Origin: Pegoplata infirma
Lineage: Eukaryota; Arthropoda; Insecta; Diptera; Anthomyiidae
Direction of reading: 5' to 3'
DNA: 64,000 nucleotides
Assembly: GCA_963921195.1 (NCBI GenBank)
Contig: OY992539.1
Coordinates: 43,410,657-43,474,656, forward strand
In this document: piece after piece, positions 56,855 to 64,000 of the stretch
How the letters are laid out: each line of letters opens with the position of its first letter
Numbering within the stretch: the first letter of the stretch is position 1
The notes under the pieces: generated by a model
Database searches by the model: none
Seen by the model: only the letters and a program-made list of their open reading frames with translations
Told to the model about the DNA's origin: nothing
Position numbers and translations under genes: made by a program

Positions 56855-58939
56855 ATGGGGCATTCCATGTCAAATCGGACACTTTGAATTTTTTTTTTTA
56901 GATTTTCCCAATTTTTTTTACAGTTTTTAGTACCCTTTGAAAACTCCTTTGTGGTAAATTTTAAGATTTTTTTGATGACACGTTCAAAAGATATCGCATT
57001 TTTAAAATTTTCAGTTTGTTCCATTACTCAAACTTCTTTTACTCATAACTTCTTCAATAATGGTCTAAATTTCCAATTTTTTTTTTCAAAATTTTTGTTT
57101 TTTTACGTACTTTTTAAAACAAAATCCCAAAAAATTCTTAAAAGCGCTCTAGTATGCGATTTTTTAGTTTTAAAATTTAAATCTCATTTTTGAAAATGTT
57201 TGTATTCTTCGATTTTTTTTAAATTTTTTTTTTTTGTAAAACTTCTATCGATTCTACAAATTTTTTGCCCAGGAGAATCGTGGGATAATGATTATTATTA
57301 TTTTTTTAAATTTTTTTTAAAAAAATTTATTGCAATTTTCCAATCCTAAAATCATTTTTACTGCTCTAGTGGTGCAATGGGTTCATTTATAAGACCGACC
57401 CCCATTAATTTTTACGTCTTAACATTTCTTTGGAACAAACTAATACCCTATCTCCAATTTCTATGGGAGCTCTCACACAAAACGACATATTTTAAAATTT
57501 GCCCCAACCGCTCTAACATCCCTAATAGTGCCCTTAGAGCAACAAAATGTAGTACCGACCCACAATATTTTTTTAGTCCAAACATTTTCTCTGAACACAC
57601 CCTATCTTTAACTGTTAAGGCGGTTCCCATACAATTTTTTTTATTTTTTGTAAATTTGTTTTATTTAATCAGTTTCTACCGGTCCAATGGTGCGTCCGAG
57701 AGGGGTCATTAGTGAGACCGACCCCCATTTATTTTTACGCTACAACATTTTTTTAAAACATACCTACGCTCTATCTCCACTCCCTAAGTAGGCTCCCATA
57801 CAACAGCTCCCAGTCGGCAAAGAAAACACAACTGACATACTGCTGACTCTCCCTTTATAAAACTGCTGACATCTTAATACAATTTTTCAAAATGTTATCA
57901 ATGACATGTCAGCAATTGGTCAGCGGTTGTTTAAACGAATTGTTGGTGGCCACCGATACTGGTGGACACTGCTGACATGTCATTGGGGAAATTTTGAAAA
58001 ATTGTATGAAGATGTCAGCGATTTCATAAAGGGAGAGTATGTCAGGTGTGATTTTATTTTGCCAACTGGGTTGGAGCAAATTATATAAAAATGTAATTTT
58101 GAATGGAAGCCTACTTAGGGAGATAGGGCGTAGGTATGTTTAAAAAAAATTTTGTAGGGTAAAAATAAATGGGGGTCGGTCTCACTAACGACCCCTCTCG
58201 CACGCAGCATTGGACCGGTAGAAGCTGATTAAATAAAACAAATTTACAAAAAATAAAAAAAAAATTGTATGGGGAAAGCCTTAACAATTAGAAATTGAGG
58301 GTAGGTGTGTTCAGAGAAAATGTTTAGCGTAAAAAAATATTGTGGGTCGGTCATACAGTTTGTTGCTCTAAGGGCACTATTAGGGCAGTTAGAGCGGTTG
58401 AAGCTAATTTTAAAAAATGTCGTTTTGTGTGGGAGCCCCCTTAGAAATTGGAGATAGGGAATTATTTTGTTCCAAAGAAATGTTAAGACGTAAATATTAA
58501 TGGGGGACGGTCTTATAAATGACCCCTCTATGACGCACCATTGGAGCAGTAGAAATGATTTTAAGATTGGAAAATTACAATAATATTTTTTCAAAAAATT
58601 TTAAAAAATGGTAATAATCGCTATCCCATGAACCTACTTCAAAAAATTTGTAAAATCGATAGAAGTTTTACACAAAAAAATTTAAAAAAAAATCAAAGAC
58701 TACATACTTTTTCAAAAATGAGATTTAAATTTTAAAACTTAAAAATCGCATACTAGAGCAATTTTAAGAATTTTTTTGGATTTTTTTTAAAGTTCATAAA
58801 AACCAAAATATTGAAGAAAAAAAACTTGCAAATTGGGCCATTATTGAAGAAGGTATGAGTGAAAGAAGTTTGAATAAAGGAACAAACTATCTAAAAAAAG
58901 AAATTTTCAAAGTGTCCGATTTGACATGGAATGCTCCAT
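56855..58939. mobile_element. 2.08-kb fold-back, ATGGGGCATTCCATGTCAAA ends, copy 1
   Basis: The left end is ATGGGGCATTCCATGTCAAA and the right-end inverse is ATGGAGCATTCCATGTCAAA. Arms of ~0.9 kb match in inverted order. Each arm holds three diverged ~150-bp modules around GACCGACCCCCATTAATTTT or similar. A small palindromic MITE (57809-58070) occupies the centre. It is inserted into the (TA)n of a mini-me copy and flanked by AT. It is closely related to 61742-63705. Confidence 0.88.
57809..58070. mobile_element. 262-bp palindromic MITE at the centre of a fold-back
   Basis: The left end is CCCAGTCGGCAAAG and the right-end inverse is CCCAGTTGGCAAAAT. Inner words 'ctgctgactctccctttata' and 'ataaagggagagtatgtcag' pair imperfectly, as do 'caatttttcaaaatgttatc' and 'ggggaaattttgaaaaattg'. 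The related fold-back at 61742-63705 has no counterpart at its centre, so this is a separate later insertion. It gives three levels of nesting. Confidence 0.72.
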
Positions 58940-59034
58940 ATACTTTATGGGGTTCCAGACAGATATTTCGATGAGTTACAAATGGAATGACAAACTTATA
59001 TATACCTTCTGCCACTAGAGTGAAGGGTATAAAA

Positions 59035-60122
59035 ATTACTAGTGTTGCAATAGGTGACATATTTTGAGGGATTCCGCTGCCTCCTCCGTTTAACCACTTG
59101 GCTTCAACTTTCTAAATGAAACTCAAAAATTCGTTAGCGATGGGCATTTAAAATTTCATGGCTATCGGTCTAGCAATTAATAAATGGCTGAATTATTAAA
59201 AAAAAAAATTGCCATTTCTCTCTCTATTTGTTGTCGCATGTAATACGTAGCGTATGATTAATATTTTTTCATTTAAATATTACGTATACGTCATGTTAAA
59301 TTCTAAATATTTTACAAACTCAATTTTTAAATATAAAAATGAACAAAAGCTCTTTTAATGTAAAATTAATTTTAATATAAGCAATTTAATTGTAAAAAAC
59401 AATTTTAATTTAATTCAAAAAAATACATACACTAAATATATACGAAGTACTATTTCTTTGTTAATATTCACTCAAATTTTTGTTAATGACATTTCATTGT
59501 TAAAGTGTTCTTTTTTTTTTAGTTTTCATGAGAACAAAACAGCAAAGAACGAAAAAAATAATGAAAACATCGGAAACAAGAGCACAAATTGAATACAAGT
59601 TTTTGAAAAATCGTCATGTATTTTTATATTCCACTCTGATGGTATTGTAAAAATGCGACCATGACTAAATTTCAACAAAAAAAAAAAATACAAATACTAA
59701 AAAGGACTGGTATTTAGCAAACAAAAGGAAAAATATACAAAAAATCTGTAGAAAAATATTTTAAATAAAATCTATGAATAAAATTGAAAAATTCTGATGG
59801 CAGACAATGGCTGTTGTTCACTTGTGAATATGTTTTGCAAAGGAATTCTAAAACTTAAATATAAAACCAGGCGGAGAAAAATAAAAGGAATAACTACAAT
59901 AAGAGATGAACACATTTGGGAGGAGCAATTTTTAGTTTTTTTTTTCGATTTGATTTTGGGTTCCTTTTTTGATTTAAAAATCGTAAAGTTCCAAACAAAA
60001 GCAATTTATTTTTGCTTAAAGTATAAGGGTTTATTCATAATAACTGAAATATAATTAAAGTAGGAATATTTGTCAAATGAACCTACAATAAGTGTGCTAT
60101 AAGAAAATTCAATAAAAGTTTT
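59035..60122. other. AT-rich DNA without recognised repeats
   Basis: About 1.1 kb. The 85-residue plus-strand opening at 59797-60054 begins MADNGCCSLVNMFCKGILKL and has a less biased start, but its second half is F/K/I-rich and no family is recognised. Treat it as unsupported. Confidence 0.3.
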
Positions 60123-61230
60123 TTTTTTAAATTACTAGAAAAAGTCCCGTTATCCCATTTCACCAATATTTGACAATTTTCCATGTTTTTTAACAAAAAA
60201 TGTTCGATGGAAATTAAAATTTTTCTTTGTAATTTTACATTTTTTTTTGTTAATGTACAAATTTTTAAGGTAATTTTACCACAATAATTTAGTTAGGTCA
60301 CGGGAATTCCTTGTGTGTATTTCACCGACAGATAAAACGACAAAAATTTCGGTAAACACGAACTGGATACTATACGTTTCAAACTAGATACTAAATGTAG
60401 TAAAACTGCATTTACAGCTTTTTATTTCGTGATTGTTTTAAAAGGACTTTGAAGTTTTTTTTTTATTTCGAGATCCTTTTAAAAGGACTTTAAAGTTTTA
60501 AAGGACTACATTTTGTTAAATATTTTTAAAATATTTTTACTTGTCTTATAATGTCTCTATTGATGGCAAATGAAAGAGGAGAATCTCCACAAATTTTCCC
60601 ATTTTATTATTTTGACATATCAGAAAAATGAAATAAAAAATGTTATTTCAAAACTTTATCCCTCAATGTCATTCAAAATTTTTAGCAAAATATTTTAATA
60701 AAGTTTTGAAGGGACATTATTCGCATCCTTTTTCCTGATATGGCAAAATAAGACATTATAACCCAAGTACAATTATTTCAAAAATATTTTTCAAAATGTG
60801 GTCTTTTAAAACTTTAAAGTCCCTTTAAAAGGAAATAGGATCACGAACTAAAAACTGTTTTTGCAGTTTTATTCCATTTGATTTCAACATGCAGCCGTAT
60901 ATATTTGATTCATGGTTAATATTGGCTGTCGGACGGTGTTATCGCATCAAAAAAGTTGTAAAGTTACAATTTTATTGGTAAAAAACTTGTAAAATTACTA
61001 AAAAACTCGTAATTTTTTCTAGAAATTCTTGTAAAATAGGAGGTAGCACATAATCTAGTAAAGTCACGAGAAGTCCTTGTAATTTTAATCGCATCAAAAA
61101 AGTTGTAAATTTAAAATTTTATTGGTAAAAGCGTATACATAATTGTTTGTAATTTTACAAGCTGTTTACCAATAAAATTGTAATTTTTACTAGGAACTCT
61201 CAATTAGTATACGAGGATTTTTTTTTGGTA
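60123..61230. mobile_element. CACTC-group MITE ('attactagaaaaagtcc' subfamily) with an insertion
   Basis: The left part is 'aaattactagaaaaagtccc', 'caatatttgacaattttcca'. The right part (60950-61230) is 'aaaaagttgtaa' and 'ttggtaaaa' modules. Neither outer CACTC end is preserved. Between them (about 60330-60955) lies another symmetric segment: 'taaaactgcatttacag' with 'ttaaaaggactttgaagt' is answered by 'actttaaagtccctttaaaa' and 'aaactgtttttgcagtttta', ending 'ggctgtcggacggtg' as at 0.96 kb. Confidence 0.5.
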
Positions 61231-61373
61231 ATTTTACAAAATGTTTTAATGTGTTTTTTATTTTTTTTATTAACTTATTTTTCATCATTTTTTTTTTTTC
61301 AATTTTTTTTTTTCATAATTATTTTTTAAGCAATTTTTTTTTTTACATCAAATTCTTTTTTCATCAATTTCTT

Positions 61374-64000
61374 ATACCCTCCACTCTAGTGATAGAGGGT
61401 ATATATAAGTTTTTCATTCCATGTGTAACACCTCGAAATATTGGTCTAAGACCCCATAAAGTATATATATTCATGACCCCCGTTCGATTCTAAGACGATA
61501 TAGCGCTGTCCGTCCGTCCGTCCGTCCGTCCGTCCGTCCGTCCGTCCGTCTGTCAGTCTGTTGAAAACACGCTAACTTTTGAAAGACCTTACGGAGGCTC
61601 CTGAAGTCTGGCATATATGTTGGGCATTTATCTGGCCAGGTTGGTATTACAATTCAGCAAAATTGGTCAATTGGTTCAAAAGTTATGAGCAAAAGACTGA
61701 ATTTCGGCAAGGGCAATTTTGAGGATGCTGAAGCTTTGCATATGGGGCATTCCGTGTGAAATCGGACACTTTGAAAAACTTTTTTTTTAGATTTTTTCAA
61801 TTTGTTTACAGTTTTTAGTACCCTTCGAAAACTCCTTCGTGGTAAATTTTCAGATTTTTTTGATGACCCGTTCAAAAGATATCGAATTTTTAAAAATTGG
61901 TAGTTTGTTCCTTTACTCAAACTTCTTTTAATCATAACTTCTTCAATAATGGTCCGAATTTAAATTTTTTTTTTTTTTCAAAATTTTTGTTTTTTTCTAC
62001 GTACTTTCTAAAAAAAAATCCCAAAAAATTCTTAAAAGCGCTCTAGTATGCGATTTTTAAGTTTTAAAATTTAAATCTCAATTTTGAAAATGTTTGTACT
62101 CTTCGATTTTTTTTGAAATTTTTTTGTGTAAAACTTCTATCAATTCTACAAATTTTTTGCCCAGGAAGATCGTGGGCTAACGATTATTACTATTTTTTAA
62201 AATTTTTTGAAAAAATTTTATTGTAATTTTTCAATCTTAAAATCATTTCTACTGCTCCAATGGTGCGTCATAGAGGGGTCCTTTATAAGACCGACCCCCA
62301 TTAATTTTTACGTCTTAACATTTCTTTGGAACAAACTAATAACCTATCTCCAATTTCTAAGGGGGCTCCCACACAAAACGACATTTTTTAAAATTTGTTC
62401 CAACCGCTCTAACTGCCCTAATAGTGCCCTTAGAGCAACAAAATGTATGACCGACACACAATATTTTTTTAGTTCAAACATTTTCTCTGAACACACCTAC
62501 CCTCTATCTTTAACTGTTAAGGCGGTCCCCATACAATTTTTTTTATTTTTTGTAATTTTGATTTATTTAATCAGCTTCTACCAGTCCAATGGTGCGTCCG
62601 AGAGGGGTCATTAGTGAGACCGACCCCCATTTATTTTTACCCTACAACATTTTTTCAAAACACAACTAAGCCCTATCTTCACTCCCTAAGTAGGCTCCAA
62701 TACAAATAACAGTTGGAGCAAATTTTATAAAAATGTAATTTTGTATGGGAGCCTACTTAGGGAGTGGAGATAGGGCGTAGGTATGTTTTGTAAAAATGTT
62801 GTAGGGTAAAAATAAATGGGGGTCGGTCTCACTAATGACCCCTCTCGGACGCACCATTGGACCGGTAGAAGCTGATTAAATAAAACAAATTTACAAAAAA
62901 TAAAAAAAAATTGTATGGGGACCGCCTTAACAGTTAAAGATAGAGGGTAGGTAGGTGTGTTCAGAGAAAATGTTTGGACTAAAAAAATATTGTGGGTCGG
63001 TCATACATTTGTTGCTTTAAGGGCACTATTAGGGCAGTTAGAGCGGTTGGAACAAATTTTAAAAAATGTCGTTTTGTGCAGGAGCCCCCTTAGAATTTGG
63101 AGATAGAGTATTAGTTTGTTCCAAGGAAATGTTAAGACGTAAAAATTAATGGGGGTCGGTTTTATAAAGGACCCCCCTATGACGCACCATTGGAGCAGTA
63201 GAAATGATTTTAAGATTGAAAAATTACAATTAAATTTTTTTTTTAAAAAATTTTAAAAAATAATAATAATTGTTATCCCACGATCTTCCTGGGCAAAAAA
63301 TTTGTAGAATTGATAGAAGTTTTACACAAAAAAATTTCAAAAAACTCGAAGAGTACAAACATTTTCAAAAATGAGACTTAAATTTTAAAACTTAAAAATC
63401 GCATACTAGAGCGCTTTTAAGAATTTTTGGGATTTTTTTTTTAGAAAGTACGTAAAAAAACAAAAATTTTGAAAAAAAAAATTTGAAATTCGGACCATTA
63501 TTGAAGAAGTTATGATTAAAAGAAGTTTGAGTAAAGGAACAAACTGCCAATTTTTAAAAATTCGATATCTTTTGAACGGGTCATCAAAAAAATCTGAAAA
63601 TTTACCACGAAGGAGTTTTCGAAGGGTACTAAAAACTGTAAAAAAATTGAAAAAATCTAAAAAAAAAGTTTTTCAAAGTGTCCGATTTCACATGGAATGC
63701 CCCATATATATTTGTCGTTTCCCTGAGCTGATTCGTATTGAATTTCAGCCAAATCGGTCAAGTGGTTCAAAAGTTATTAGCAAAACCGTAAATTTCAGAT
63801 TCGCTTCACCATAAATCCACGTGTTGAAAACCCGTTAAACATGTTTTAAAAACATTGGTAAGTCACAAAAATATTTTGCAACGTATTTTTGTCACTCTAA
63901 AATATTTTTACACTAAAAAAAAAAAAAAAATACACTCGAAAAAAATTTACACTCAAAAAAGTTTTACACTAAAAAAAATTTAGTAAATTATTATTTTTTT
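61374..64000 (-). mobile_element. Mini-me-like element, subfamily A, split by a fold-back and cut by the window end
   Basis: It begins (minus-strand 3' end) with ataccctccactctagtgat and 'agagggtatatataag', then (TCCG)n at 61510-61548, 'gctaacttttgaaagacctt' and a shortened middle. The insertion sits at 61742-63705. The element then resumes with 'atatttgtcgtttccctgag', 'aaatcggtcaagtggttcaa' and the ACACTC array to the window edge. Confidence 0.75.
61742..63705. mobile_element. 1.96-kb fold-back, ATGGGGCATTCCGTGTGAAA ends, copy 2
   Basis: The left end is ATGGGGCATTCCGTGTGAAA and the right-end inverse is ATGGGGCATTCCATGTGAAA. The arms are nearly exact inverses ('cgaaaactccttcgtggtaa' at 61827 and 'ttaccacgaaggagttttcg' at 63601). 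The centre near 62700-62740 has only a few dozen unpaired bases. It is inserted in a mini-me copy at 'tttgcat|atatatttg' with AT on both sides. The ORFs at 62207-62614 and in copy 1 are parallel readings of the arm modules. Confidence 0.9.

Larger units (their letters stand above)
54660..59034 (+). mobile_element. Mini-me-like element, subfamily A, with two nested insertions
   Basis: The hairpin end is lost. From 'gattagaaatattttatttt' it follows subfamily A: the GAGTGT array (54765-54835), 'gctaataacttttgaaccac', 'gcctttcaaaagttagcgtg', then the insertion at 55121-56679, 'ctggaccaattttgctggat', 'gacggaatgacggatggaca', the insertion at 56855-58939 in its (TA)n, 'actttatggggttccagaca', and the end cactagagtgaagggtat. 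The uninterrupted length would be about 0.73 kb. Confidence 0.75.

Noticed and set aside
59797..60054. 85-residue plus-strand ORF beginning MADNGCCSL
   Set aside because: No recognisable domain, and the second half is compositionally random for AT-rich DNA. No promoter, splice or homology evidence available.

Overview
The window looks like repeat-dense, AT-rich intergenic or intronic DNA from a fly (Diptera), plausibly a calyptrate such as a blow fly or muscid. The evidence is the base composition, abundant mini-me-like elements with (GTCY)n and (TA)n blocks, hAT and CACTC-ended MITEs, and a LOA/I-type non-LTR retrotransposon. I found no convincing host protein-coding gene, tRNA, rRNA or CRISPR array. 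Nearly all short ORFs are chance openings in AT-rich repeats. The only long ORF is a retrotransposon polyprotein.

Region by region. 1-7.7 kb: a pogo-like MITE, mini-me-like copies, and a 1.3-kb fold-back element nested in one of them. 7.8-12.6 kb: a palindromic-ended element split by a MITE, a 1.3-kb hAT and a T-rich array. 13.6-18.2 kb: CACTC-ended MITEs, a mini-me-like copy with a tandemly duplicated 3' part, and another nested in a MITE. 18.2-21.6 kb: a palindromic repeat interrupted by a second hAT and a mini-me-like copy. 22.8-28.1 kb: nested MITEs, a 358-bp hAT, duplicated perfect hairpins, and a 791-bp TIR element inside a mini-me-like copy. 29-36 kb: more MITEs and the retrotransposon, itself inside a MITE. 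36.3-40.9 kb: MITEs and a 35-bp minisatellite. 40.9-54.4 kb: several long fold-back elements and two smaller stretches of the same minisatellite family. 54.7-64 kb: two mini-me-like copies carrying three large insertions, two of them related ~2-kb palindromes.

The main biological content is the nesting of these families. Several insertions can be read precisely from terminal inverted repeats (TIRs) and target-site duplications (TSDs): three hATs with 8-bp TSDs, one non-LTR element with a 9-bp TSD, and two fold-backs with TTA TSDs. Four long fold-backs share one terminal motif (ATGRGGCATTCC) but have mostly different arms, and are flanked by AT. The (TA)n block of mini-me-like copies has been hit twice at the equivalent site by unrelated TIR elements. 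Coordinates of element ends were read by eye; ends without a TSD are approximate.
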